DNA from: Mycolicibacterium vaccae NBRC 14118 = CIP 105934
GTDB lineage: Bacteria > Actinomycetota > Actinomycetes > Mycobacteriales > Mycobacteriaceae
Assembly (NCBI RefSeq): GCF_001552715.1
Contig: NZ_BCRS01000001.1
Location: 62,001-126,000, forward strand
Length of the DNA stretch: 64,000 nucleotides
Direction: 5' to 3'
Numbering within the stretch: the first letter of the stretch is position 1; the number at the start of each line of letters is the position of its first letter. Below, in pieces: positions 16,657 to 24,595 of this stretch. A model generated the notes under the pieces. The model saw nothing but the letters and a program-made list of their open reading frames with translations. It did no database searches and was not told the DNA's origin. The translations under genes and the position numbers were made by a program.

Positions 16657-17033
16657 AGCTGGGCCTCGTGTGAAAGCGCGTGCTGTCGGTGCTCATGGAG
16701 TACACGGTCACAATGCAGCTGCGAGGTGGGTATTTCATCGTGATCGAGTCACCGCTCACCATCAGCGACCATGGCCGGAGCACGACGCTGTCGCCTGACT
16801 CAGACGCCGGGGAGGCCTTTCTGCCACTGCGCCGGCTGGCGGGGCAGACGATCAACGAAGCCTTTGCCGACAGCACGGGGTCGCTGCTGGTGCGATTCAG
16901 TGACGGAACGCGGATTGAGGTCCCTCCGGATACTGCATACGAAGCGTGGAGCGTGTCGGGTCCCGACGGCGAGCTCGTGGTGTGCACCCCAGGAGGCAAG
17001 TTGGCAACCTGGAGCGCAGACTGTGGGACATGA
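16653..17033 (+). pseudogene. DUF6188-like immunity gene, second copy, damaged 5' end
   Basis: From 16680 the frame matches the gene at 13878 throughout: same-frame homology covers SVLMEYTVTMQL, GGYFIVIESPL, LVRFSDGTRIEVPPDTAYEAW and CTPGGKLATW. Upstream, the homologous codons are still readable but the start is ATA (16653) and the seventh codon is TGA (16671), where the intact copy has ATG and GGA. Translation could restart at GTG 16680, making a protein ten residues shorter at its N-terminus. It is either a dead copy or a rescued, shortened orphan immunity gene. Confidence 0.65.
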
Positions 17034-17045
17034 CCTTGCGCCGTC

Positions 17046-17385
17046 GTGATCGAGCACGAGAAGAGTCCAGGCCTTGCCTGCGCCTATCGCAAGAACCGCT
17101 ACGCTTCGCCGTGTCCGAGTTTCCGGACCGGCTGACTGCCATCGCGTCGCGGTCCTACACGGAGAGCCCGGCGTACGTCGGCCACAGCCGGGTGATTAAT
17201 TCTCCAGCGATGCCGCAGGCAAGCACGAGCCCGGCAGAATCGACGTCGTCGACGCAGCCGGAGATCTGCTTGTCAGGGAGGGCCACTGGGGTTGTGTGCA
17301 CGTCCAAGGGGCGGTGCTCGCTGACCAGCTCATACCGGATGGCCACGGCGGGACGAGATGGATGCCATACCGGCATAGCGCCTCA
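17046..17385 (+). pseudogene. Frameshifted relic of the 15.3-kb immunity-type gene
   Basis: Three frames must be joined to follow the homology to the protein at 15324. GTG 17046 opens VIEHEKSPGLACAYRKNRY (like MIDYTKFPGLTCVYLEDSY). Another frame gives VSEFPDRL and YTESPAY (like LEEPGEL and LTPECPAY). A third gives GRIDVVDAAGDLLVREGHWGCVHVQ (like GNIDVLKRDGDFFVAEGDWGKVRVQ). At least two frameshifts and a deletion separate them, so it cannot make the full protein. Confidence 0.6.
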
Positions 17386-17462
17386 CATCCAACCGCAGCA
17401 GGAACGTGTGGCGCACGCATGAACGATCCACGAATATGACTCAGGAGAGGATGCTTCCGCTG

Positions 17463-17759
17463 ATGTCCGACAACCGACGCCCACCCGACATATCCGTGTA
17501 CCTCGACGCGATCGACGACTTCATCACGCACGCGACATCGGCTGCATCATTCGAAAGATCCTTCCTTCAGGCATTCAAAGCGGAACGAAGAACGCTCGGC
17601 GAACCTGTGTATCCGATCCTGGAAGAGTTGTTCGAAGACGCCGATGCATATGTCGCTGACCCGAATCTTCGGACTGGCCCAGACGACGTCGATGACGAGC
17701 GCCTCCTTGAATCCGCACGACGGGCGCGGCGTGCATTGAGAGACATTGGATTTGAATGA
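17463..17759 (+). CDS. Colicin-D-immunity-like small protein
   Basis: A 98-residue acidic helical protein. The spacing of DAIDDFITHATSAASFERSFLQAF, LGEPVYPILEELFEDADAYVADPNLR and DDERLLESARRARRAL resembles the colicin D immunity family, whose members bind and neutralise tRNase-type toxins. This is family resemblance by eye. AGGAGAGG lies 12 bases before the ATG at 17463; earlier ATGs at 17436 and 17451 are less well placed. It has no adjacent cognate toxin in the window. Confidence 0.6.
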   Translation: MSDNRRPPDISVYLDAIDDFITHATSAASFERSFLQAFKAERRTLGEPVYPILEELFEDADAYVADPNLRTGPDDVDDERLLESARRARRALRDIGFE

Positions 17760-17893
17760 TCACCCGTGACCACTTCAAGGCATCACGGACCCGGTCACCA
17801 CGTCGTGTCGCGCGATCATGGGCCAACTCCGCCCTAACGCTAGGGCGATCAGCGATAGAATCGGAACATGCGGCCTACGAGAAGCGCGGCGAG

Positions 17894-18253
17894 ATGACCC
17901 CGCGGGAAAGCATCCTTCTCAGAGTTCTTGCCGACTGGGTCGCGCTCGACCGAATCCATTGGGATGTATCTGAATCCAAGCCCGGCGCTCCGCTCATCGC
18001 AATTCAAGACGCGACGCTGACGCTGATTCACGACCTCGTCGAGGAGGGCTTGTTTGAGGTCGGCGAGGTGTCCGATGAGCGAGGGTTCTCCCCGTGGACC
18101 GAACCGCTCGACGAGGCCGTGGAACGCATCCGTAGTGTCTACGTCGACGGATTCGACAAGCAGAACATATGGCCGTGGTACTGCTGGCTCAATCTCACGG
18201 ACAAGGGAGAGCAGCTAGCGCAACGGATTCAGTCGACGCCATCTACCAGCTAG
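17894..18253 (+). CDS. Small helical protein, paralogue of the 14.6-kb gene
   Basis: A 119-residue protein related to the one at 14588-15028 (shared motifs listed there): MTPRESILLRVLADWVALDRIHWDV, then LIHDLVEEGLFEVGEV and IWPWYCWLNLTDKGEQLAQRI. The ATG at 17894 is chosen because the homology begins there; the frame extends further upstream without similarity. It is the last gene of the orphan immunity field and is on the plus strand, opposite to its paralogue. Confidence 0.6.
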   Translation: MTPRESILLRVLADWVALDRIHWDVSESKPGAPLIAIQDATLTLIHDLVEEGLFEVGEVSDERGFSPWTEPLDEAVERIRSVYVDGFDKQNIWPWYCWLNLTDKGEQLAQRIQSTPSTS

Positions 18254-18497
18254 CAGTCACAGGCCGTTGCCATTGACGGCCTGCGAACATCATCTCGTCG
18301 GTGACAACCGTATCTGCGTTGGCGACCAAACGTCCGTCCTCAGCCCGCTCAAGCGTGCAGTCCGGCAAGCGGGGATCACCTGCAGCCCGCCGCCGAACGC
18401 AGAGATGTCGACCTTTGCCCCGGGGACGAGGCCCAACGCATCACGGAGTTGATTGGGTAGGGACGATGCGACCACCCGAATCAATGACAGCCTCCAT
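18243..18497 (-). pseudogene. Relic of an AbrB-type (VapB/MazE-like) antitoxin gene
   Basis: On the minus strand an ATG at 18497 opens MEAVIDSGGRIV. The next frame continues LPNQLRDALGLVPGAKVDISAFGGGLQVIPACRTARL. A third frame then gives LERAEDGRLVANADTVVTDEMMF. Joined together these make a normal-length SpoVT/AbrB-fold VapB antitoxin; as it stands there are two frameshifts. No vapC lies beside it, so the module has decayed completely on the toxin side. The 170 bp between this relic and the next gene hold nothing I recognise. Confidence 0.65.
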
Positions 18498-18673
18498 GCG
18501 AGCAGGGTACCGACAACATCCCATACGTCCTCGAAGACGAAAGTCAGCTTCAACCGCCCACACACCAGCGGATCGAATCTGCACCGGGGCCGGTCAGGGA
18601 TGTACCCCGTGCGCACAGCGTTGCCCACAGGCTTACCTCGTGGCGAGCAAGCGCGATCGCATACCGTGGTCGC

Positions 18674-21199
18674 GTGGCAGCACAGTTTGACCCGGCCGAG
18701 GCCCTCGCGCGGATCCTCATCGAGCACGGTCCTCTGCGTGAGGACGATATCGCCCACCGCCTGGGCGAAATGGGCTTCGTGGACCCGGAGGATCTCCTCC
18801 CGCGCTTGTTGAACGAGATCGACTGTGCAGCTGTCCCGTTGGTGGACGAGAGCTGGGTCTGGCTCCCCGCGGTGATCGCAGGAAGGGTGTTCACCCACCG
18901 GGTCGGAGCCGAGGAAATCGCTCATGACGTCCTGATCGTGACTCCGGATCTCGATGCGATCACCCACCTGTGCGAGTTCGAGGAGTACGCGCAGCTGGCC
19001 GACGGCACCCCGATCAACGTCGCGGTACCGGGTTTCGACGAGGATGTGCTCGACCAGCGGGGCGTCCCGCTGGACATGGTCGACGACGGCGGCGCGATGG
19101 TCCTGCCGCCGGGCACACTGCGCGACCTGGACGTCGCCGCCGGCGATCTGGTCGGTCTGCGGTTGACGCCCGAGGGGCTCACCCTGTCAAAAGTCACTGC
19201 GGCCCCGTCGCCGCAGGTGGGCGCCGCGCTGGCGGCCACCCTGAACCCCGACGAGCCGACACCTTTCGATTCCGCGGTGTGGGCCGCATGTGTGGCCGAT
19301 TCGACGCTGTTCACCGAACCCGTGCCACCACTGTCCGAAATCGCCGACGACCACCACCTGGTGCGCCGCCTCGACCTGCTCGCACCCGCAGATTTCGACT
19401 ACGACCGGTGGCGCTTCGACCTGGATTGCGAGGTGATGAGCAAGCGCTACGACATCGACGAGGACGCGGCGCTCGCCCTGCGCACGCTGGTGTCGATCTA
19501 CGAGCAGATGTCGCAGCTGATCACGATGTCTCTTCCTGATGACGACGAGGCGCCCGACGATGATGCGCCGGCGCCGACCACCGAGGGCTACCGCGAACTG
19601 GTCGCCGAGTTCGGAGCCGAGCTCGCCGATCCGCATCTGGCGGAGGTGCTGGTAGCCGAAACCCTGGGCCGCAATCCCGACGGCGCCGCGGCGCTGGGGT
19701 TGTTCGCCGAGACGCTGGAGCCCCAGGTGCCGCGCCGCGCGCGGGTCGCGTTCCGCTGGCTGCGGGCGGTGGCACTGGAGCGCATCGGCGACATCGAGGC
19801 GGCCGAACGGGAGCTGCTGGCCGCCGAGACGATGGATACCGACTGGCCGTTGCCGCTGTATGACCTGGCCCGGATTGCGTCCGATCGCGGCGACGTCGAG
19901 CGCGGGTTGGCCTTGCTCCATCGCGCGGGCGCCGCGCCCGACGATCCGCTGCTCACGTTGCTGCGTAGCCACCGGGCCGAGGCGCGCCCCGACGTGGGCC
20001 GCAACGAGCCGTGCTGGTGCGGTTCGGGTCGCAAGTACAAAAAGTGCCATCTCGGAAAGGAGCAGTTGTCGCTGCCGGAGCGGGTGGGGTGGCTCTACGC
20101 CAAGGCCGCGCAGCACGCGCTGGCCAGCGGGTGGCGCGGCCTGGTCGCCGAGCTGACCTATGAACGCACCCGGCATCAGGATGCGCCCGACGACATGATC
20201 GACCCGCTGGTGATCGACGCGGCACTGTTCGAGGGCGAGGCGTTCGCGGACTTCCTGGCCATCCGCGGACCGCTGTTGCCTGACGACGAGCGGTCGTTGG
20301 CCGAGCAGTGGCTGCTGATCGACCGATCGCTGTTCGAAGTCGAGCAGGTGCGGCCCGGCCACGGGCTCACGGTGCGCGACGTGCGCACCGGTGACGTCCT
20401 CGAGGTGCAGGAGCGCACCGCCAGCCGACAGCTCAAGGCCGGACAGCTGATCTGTACCCGGGTGCTGCCCGCCGGCGATAGCGCCACGCAGTTCTTCGGC
20501 GGGGTGGAACCCGTTGCGCTGCATGACCGCAGCGCGCTGATCGCGCTGCTCGACGAGGGACCTGACCCCGTGGAGATCGTCGCGTTCCTGAGCCGTCGGT
20601 TCGCTCCGCCGACACTGACCAACACAGAGGGTGACCCGCTGATGATCTGCGAAGCGGTTGTCCGCGTGAGCGATTCGGCGCGCATCGAGGCGGCGCTTGA
20701 CGTCACCTATGACCGGGTCGAGGACGGGGAACCACCGCAGTGGTTCGAGCATGTCGCCACCCAAGGCATGGACCGCATCCGCGCGACGCTGGTGCTCGAC
20801 GGTGACACGTTGCGGGTGGAGACCAACAGCGACGAGCGGATGGACCGGGTGTTGGCCACTGTGGAGCGGCTGGACCCAGCGATGCGCGTTGTCGACAAGA
20901 CCCGCAAGCCGATCGACGACCTGCGCGAGATGGCCGCGCAGATGCCGGCAACTGCTCAGGGCGCGGTGGACCCGGACAGCCCCCAGGTGGCCGCGCTACT
21001 GGACGCGATGATCCTGGACTACGAGGCGAAGTGGCTCGATGAAGCGATTCCGGCGCTCGACGGGCACACTCCGCGCCAGGCAGCCGATGACCCGACCCGC
21101 CGGCCTGATCTGATCCGGCTTCTGGACTCCTTCCCGGCCGACGCGGGCCGCCACGGGATGAATGCGGACCGGCTGCGGGCGGCGTTGGGATTGGAGTAA
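18674..21199 (+). CDS. Large SEC-C zinc-motif protein
   Basis: An 841-residue cytoplasmic protein starting at GTG. A SEC-C motif is clear at about residues 440-460 (GRNEPCWCGSGRKYKKCH), the C-x-C...C-H zinc site found at the end of SecA and in many other proteins. Before it, residues about 335-430 look TPR-like (LRAVALERIGDIEAAERELLAA). An N-terminal ~190-residue winged-helix/alpha-beta part and a C-terminal ~370-residue part are unassigned. Its acidic composition and isolated position give no pathway. Conserved proteins of this layout are known in actinobacteria without assigned function. Confidence 0.72.
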   Translation: MAAQFDPAEALARILIEHGPLREDDIAHRLGEMGFVDPEDLLPRLLNEIDCAAVPLVDESWVWLPAVIAGRVFTHRVGAEEIAHDVLIVTPDLDAITHLCEFEEYAQLADGTPINVAVPGFDEDVLDQRGVPLDMVDDGGAMVLPPGTLRDLDVAAGDLVGLRLTPEGLTLSKVTAAPSPQVGAALAATLNPDEPTPFDSAVWAACVADSTLFTEPVPPLSEIADDHHLVRRLDLLAPADFDYDRWRFDLDCEVMSKRYDIDEDAALALRTLVSIYEQMSQLITMSLPDDDEAPDDDAPAPTTEGYRELVAEFGAELADPHLAEVLVAETLGRNPDGAAALGLFAETLEPQVPRRARVAFRWLRAVALERIGDIEAAERELLAAETMDTDWPLPLYDLARIASDRGDVERGLALLHRAGAAPDDPLLTLLRSHRAEARPDVGRNEPCWCGSGRKYKKCHLGKEQLSLPERVGWLYAKAAQHALASGWRGLVAELTYERTRHQDAPDDMIDPLVIDAALFEGEAFADFLAIRGPLLPDDERSLAEQWLLIDRSLFEVEQVRPGHGLTVRDVRTGDVLEVQERTASRQLKAGQLICTRVLPAGDSATQFFGGVEPVALHDRSALIALLDEGPDPVEIVAFLSRRFAPPTLTNTEGDPLMICEAVVRVSDSARIEAALDVTYDRVEDGEPPQWFEHVATQGMDRIRATLVLDGDTLRVETNSDERMDRVLATVERLDPAMRVVDKTRKPIDDLREMAAQMPATAQGAVDPDSPQVAALLDAMILDYEAKWLDEAIPALDGHTPRQAADDPTRRPDLIRLLDSFPADAGRHGMNADRLRAALGLE

Positions 21200-21602
21200 G
21201 GCGAGAGCAGTTGCGGGGCCTAGGACGCCAGGTCGCGCGGCGGACCCCGGTGACGCATTGGTTGGCGCGGGTAAGCCGGCGGGGCTTGCTCCATGGTGAA
21301 ACCTCTTGCCTCTCCCCCCGCCACACCTGATCTCCCCGCGGTTCAACAGCCGAACCGCGTCGAGGATGAACTGATGCCGAGTGAGAATGTATGCGGCATA
21401 TTCCTTTTCGAGCAGATGGTGTCAGCGGGTGAGACGATTCGGCAGGCTTCTCGCCGAGGGCGGACTTGCGCCCTCCAGCGGTCTGACGCCGCGGCTGCCA
21501 CAAACCGCGCAGGGGCCACGGCGTTTCCGAATGGCAAACCCAGCCTGGCACTAACGCGTGAACATCCCTGACGCCAGCGGCGACAGACGAGATCGTTGAG
21601 CG
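21200..21602. other. Intergenic region without recognisable gene
   Basis: About 400 bp between two convergent genes. A plus frame at 21293-21571 is open but its codon pattern and composition look non-coding. No tRNA, clear terminator hairpin or repeat was seen. Confidence 0.4.
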
Positions 21603-22694
21603 CTACGCGGTGTCGGCGGCGCGCAGAAAGCCATCCGGGACTGCCAGTTTGTGGATAGTCCGCTGGGTCCGGAAGTACTGGCTCGGGAACGATCCGGTGT
21701 TGTACGGCAGGTCGTACTTCTCGCACAGTTCCCGTACGCGGACACTAACCTGCGCGAGGCGGTTGCTCGGCAGGTCGGGAAACAGGTGGTGTTCGATCTG
21801 ATAGCACAGGTGCCCACCCAAGAATGCCAGCAGCGGGCCGGCTTTGAAGTTCGCCGCCCCGAGCATCTGGCGCAGATACCAATCGCCTTTGGTCTCGCCC
21901 TCGAGCACTGCCGGGTCGAACGTCTCGGCGCCATCGGGGATGTGCCCGCAGATGATGTTCACGTACACCCACACGTTCCGGAGAAGATTCGCGCTGAGGT
22001 TGGCCGCGAGCGTTCGACGCCACCGTCGCAGACTCAGGGCCGGCAGCACCACATAGTCCTTGCTCAACTGCCGGGCGACCTTGCCGAGGAACTTCCGCTT
22101 CTCCGCTGCCACAGCAGCGGGCGTCTCCCCCCGATCCCGCTCCGAGCGCAGCCCGTGCAGGGCGATACCCCACTCGAACATCGCTGCCAGCAGCAGGTTT
22201 CGCACAGGAGTCGACAGGTAGACCCGACGCCACGGCTGTTCCGTCGTCACCCGCAGCCAGCGATAGCCGATGTCCTCGTCCATTCCGAGCACATTGCTGA
22301 AAATGTGATGCCGATAGTTGTGGGAGTACCGCCACTGTGCCGAGGGCCCCACCATGTCCCACTCCCAGTTACTGGAGTGGATCTCGGGATCGTTCATCCA
22401 ATCCCACTGTCCGTGGGAGATGTTATGGCCGAGCTCCATGTTCTCGATGGATTTCGCGAACGCCAACGACGCGGTGCCCAGTACCCAACCGGCCTTCGAC
22501 CGGCTGCCGGCGATCACCAGACGCGCACCGACCTCAAGCGCCCGCTGGAACGCGATCGTCCGGCGGATGTAGTTCGCATCCGCTTCCCCGAGGGACTCCT
22601 CGACGTCACGGCGAATCGCATCGAGTTCGTCCGCGATCGCTTCGATGTCGTGCCTGCTGAGATGGGTGTAGGTGGAGACATCGGCGATCGCCAT
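21603..22694 (-). CDS. Membrane fatty-acid (acyl) desaturase, DesA3-like
   Basis: A 363-residue di-iron membrane desaturase. The three histidine boxes are present: HNISH (residues 90-94), HNYRHH (125-130) and QIEHH near residue 300. The family inserts a double bond into fatty acyl-CoA or lipid chains using O2 and reduced ferredoxin or an oxidoreductase partner; which bond is made here is unknown. At 363 residues it is shorter than DesA3 (about 430), with fewer N-terminal residues. No oxidoreductase gene is adjacent. A nearly identical but truncated copy lies 12.5 kb away at 34125-34866 in the same orientation. Confidence 0.88.
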   Translation of the reverse strand: MAIADVSTYTHLSRHDIEAIADELDAIRRDVEESLGEADANYIRRTIAFQRALEVGARLVIAGSRSKAGWVLGTASLAFAKSIENMELGHNISHGQWDWMNDPEIHSSNWEWDMVGPSAQWRYSHNYRHHIFSNVLGMDEDIGYRWLRVTTEQPWRRVYLSTPVRNLLLAAMFEWGIALHGLRSERDRGETPAAVAAEKRKFLGKVARQLSKDYVVLPALSLRRWRRTLAANLSANLLRNVWVYVNIICGHIPDGAETFDPAVLEGETKGDWYLRQMLGAANFKAGPLLAFLGGHLCYQIEHHLFPDLPSNRLAQVSVRVRELCEKYDLPYNTGSFPSQYFRTQRTIHKLAVPDGFLRAADTA

Positions 22695-22894
22695 CAGGGG
22701 GTGTCCTCGGGTGGGTTGCGTAGATCGGCAGTCCAGCCACCGTCGGTATCAACAAAGCACCCTAAGGCCTCGGACTTCACAGCAGGCATCCAGGTTCGAC
22801 GGGGTGGCCGAAATGGCCGCGCGACCAGCGGTTGAACCACGACACCACCCACAGGGTCCGAAGTATCCGGCCGCCCCCCTGCGTGCTGGAGTAC

Positions 22895-23569
22895 CTAGGA
22901 GGCAGTCACGAATCGGGCGTCGACTGTCGCCGACACTCTGATGTCTTCGGGCACGAGTGCTACGGCGGGGCCGCCGCCAGACGACTCCGGTGCCGCGTGC
23001 AGCGGTCCGATCCCGCCGTCGCCCTGAGAATGCGATTGGGCACCGAGCATCCCGGCATCGGCGATCGCAACGGGACGGACCGTTCCGAGATCGAGGGCGT
23101 CGGCGTAGAGCTGCGCACGGGCTGCCGCATTCCGAACGGCGCCGGTGCGGACTTGCGTGACCAGTTCGTCCCGGCTTTTCGTTGTGAGCGCCCACTTGAC
23201 GTACGAGAGTTCGAATCCTTCGGTTCCGGTGACGTGCCTTTGCACCCACTGCGACAGCGTGGTGAAGTCCCGGAACTTGACTTCTAGAGCGATGCTCGCG
23301 ACGTGGACCAGCGGGAGCTCCTCACCGTCGTCGTTGAAGGATCGACGCGTCCAGGTACGCAACTGTGCCGCTGACCACGACATGACGGCGCCGTCGTCAC
23401 CGTCCTTGAGCCGGAGGACTGATTCCTTCACGACGTCGAGGTCACGCGCCACCTGGTCGTAGACCCAGTCCATCTCGGGGCCGTGGTAGCTGATGGAGGC
23501 GTGCACCGTGGCCCGCTCGGGCGGCCGGAACGCAGAGTACGAACCTCGGACCGTGATCTCAGTTGACAT
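22895..23569 (-). CDS. SIMPL-domain (DUF541) protein
   Basis: A 224-residue protein fitting the SIMPL/DUF541 family: ITVRGSYSAFRPPERATVHASISYHG at the N-terminus, a central helical/strand repeat, AAVRNAAARAQLYADALDL and a C-terminal VPEDIRVSATVDARF. Unlike many SIMPL proteins it has no signal peptide or membrane anchor, so it should be cytoplasmic. The function of the family is poorly defined. It is monocistronic. Confidence 0.75.
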   Translation of the reverse strand: MSTEITVRGSYSAFRPPERATVHASISYHGPEMDWVYDQVARDLDVVKESVLRLKDGDDGAVMSWSAAQLRTWTRRSFNDDGEELPLVHVASIALEVKFRDFTTLSQWVQRHVTGTEGFELSYVKWALTTKSRDELVTQVRTGAVRNAAARAQLYADALDLGTVRPVAIADAGMLGAQSHSQGDGGIGPLHAAPESSGGGPAVALVPEDIRVSATVDARFVTAS

Positions 23570-23721
23570 GCGGGCAAGCTACCGGGGAGCACTGACAGCA
23601 GAAATGGCAGCACAGCAGCTGTCTTAATGCGCGCATGACAGCAGGGGTGCGACTGTCTGGACCTACTCACCGGGCTTGATCGGTCAGACGCACTACGCGC
23701 GGCCTATTGGATCGCACAGCC

Positions 23722-24372
23722 CTACGCCCGCCGGAACAGTTCCGCAGGCCGGCCCCTCCCCCTGCTGCTGAGGACGCCGGTCGGGATGAGCTGGGGTTCC
23801 ATCGTGCGGCGGAACCAGTCGCGTTGCAGCGGTGTGCCGGCGATCTGCTCGTGGGCCAAACGCAGTTCTCGGATGGTGAACTCGTCGTCGAGCAGATGGT
23901 CCGGGTCGGGACTCCGCGTGTAACGCTCACGTAGATAGCCGAGCGCGCGGGCGATGATGTCGGCGTGATCGAAGGACAGCCGACCTGGGCTGTCGACCGG
24001 CATCAGCCGGGTGGACTCGGGCAATCGTTGCGCCAGCCGCTCCTGTCGCACGACGTCGACGTGTGCGACCGACAGCACCCAGCCTCGGTTATCACGCCCT
24101 GGTTCGTCGAACACGTGCAGCTGCCGGGGCGCCAGGCCATCCACGTTGGCCTTGAATTTCAGCGACCGCTTCACCGCATCGGCGAGCCGCTCCCCCTGGT
24201 GCAGGAACGTGCCGGGAAGTCCCCAGCCGCGCTCGTTCTCGCGGTGCACCTGCAGCACCACCAGGCCATTGCGCTCGTCGAGAGTGAGCACCGCGGTGTC
24301 GACCGCCACCGAAGGCCGCGGGTAGTCGGCCAGGGTCTTGCCGCTGCGGTCGCGGTACGGGCCGGCGGTCAT
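23722..24372 (-). CDS. NrtR-like Nudix-domain transcription regulator
   Basis: A 216-residue protein with an N-terminal Nudix fold and a C-terminal winged helix (FTIRELRLAHEQIAG...RRTMEPQLIPTG, GRGRPAELFRR), the NrtR arrangement. NrtR proteins repress NAD-metabolism genes and respond to ADP-ribose. The Nudix box is degenerate: after LPGTFLHQGE the catalytic REUXEE becomes RSLKFKAN, so it should bind but not hydrolyse its ligand. ATG 24372 is used; a GTG at 24381 is possible. A palindrome (24383-24402) lies just upstream and recurs before the hydrolase gene at 26364. It is divergent from an ADP-ribosylglycohydrolase-like gene, which suggests the ligand and the targets are linked. Confidence 0.82.
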   Translation of the reverse strand: MTAGPYRDRSGKTLADYPRPSVAVDTAVLTLDERNGLVVLQVHRENERGWGLPGTFLHQGERLADAVKRSLKFKANVDGLAPRQLHVFDEPGRDNRGWVLSVAHVDVVRQERLAQRLPESTRLMPVDSPGRLSFDHADIIARALGYLRERYTRSPDPDHLLDDEFTIRELRLAHEQIAGTPLQRDWFRRTMEPQLIPTGVLSSRGRGRPAELFRRA

Positions 24373-24382
24373 ACCCTCCACT

Positions 24383-24402
24383 TTAGAGCATCTGTGCGCT
24401 AA
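24383..24402. promoter_or_regulatory. Palindromic operator, NrtR-like site 1
   Basis: TTAGAGC-N6-GCGCTAA, a 20-bp inverted repeat with one mismatch between the arms. It lies in the divergent region between the NrtR-like gene and the gene at 24596, 11 bp from the regulator's ATG, so it could control both directions. Confidence 0.65.
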
Positions 24403-24595
24403 TCTCGGCCGGCTTCTTCCGTCTGTCGGAGTCCGCGCGTAGCATCAGAAGCGCTTCACGAGTTGCCGTCGCCAAGCTCCGACTGGACGGTACGCCAACC
24501 CCACGCTCGTGGGTGGCTCGGATGACGAAGCGGCCAGCACCAACCGGTGCCCGGCAAGAGCACCCTCTCCGGGTCCTGAGTCCTCAGGAGCTTCC

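Noticed and set aside
21293-21571. Open plus-strand frame of 92 codons between the SEC-C gene and the desaturase
   Set aside because: Composition and codon use look non-coding, no ribosome site, no similarity to anything recognised.
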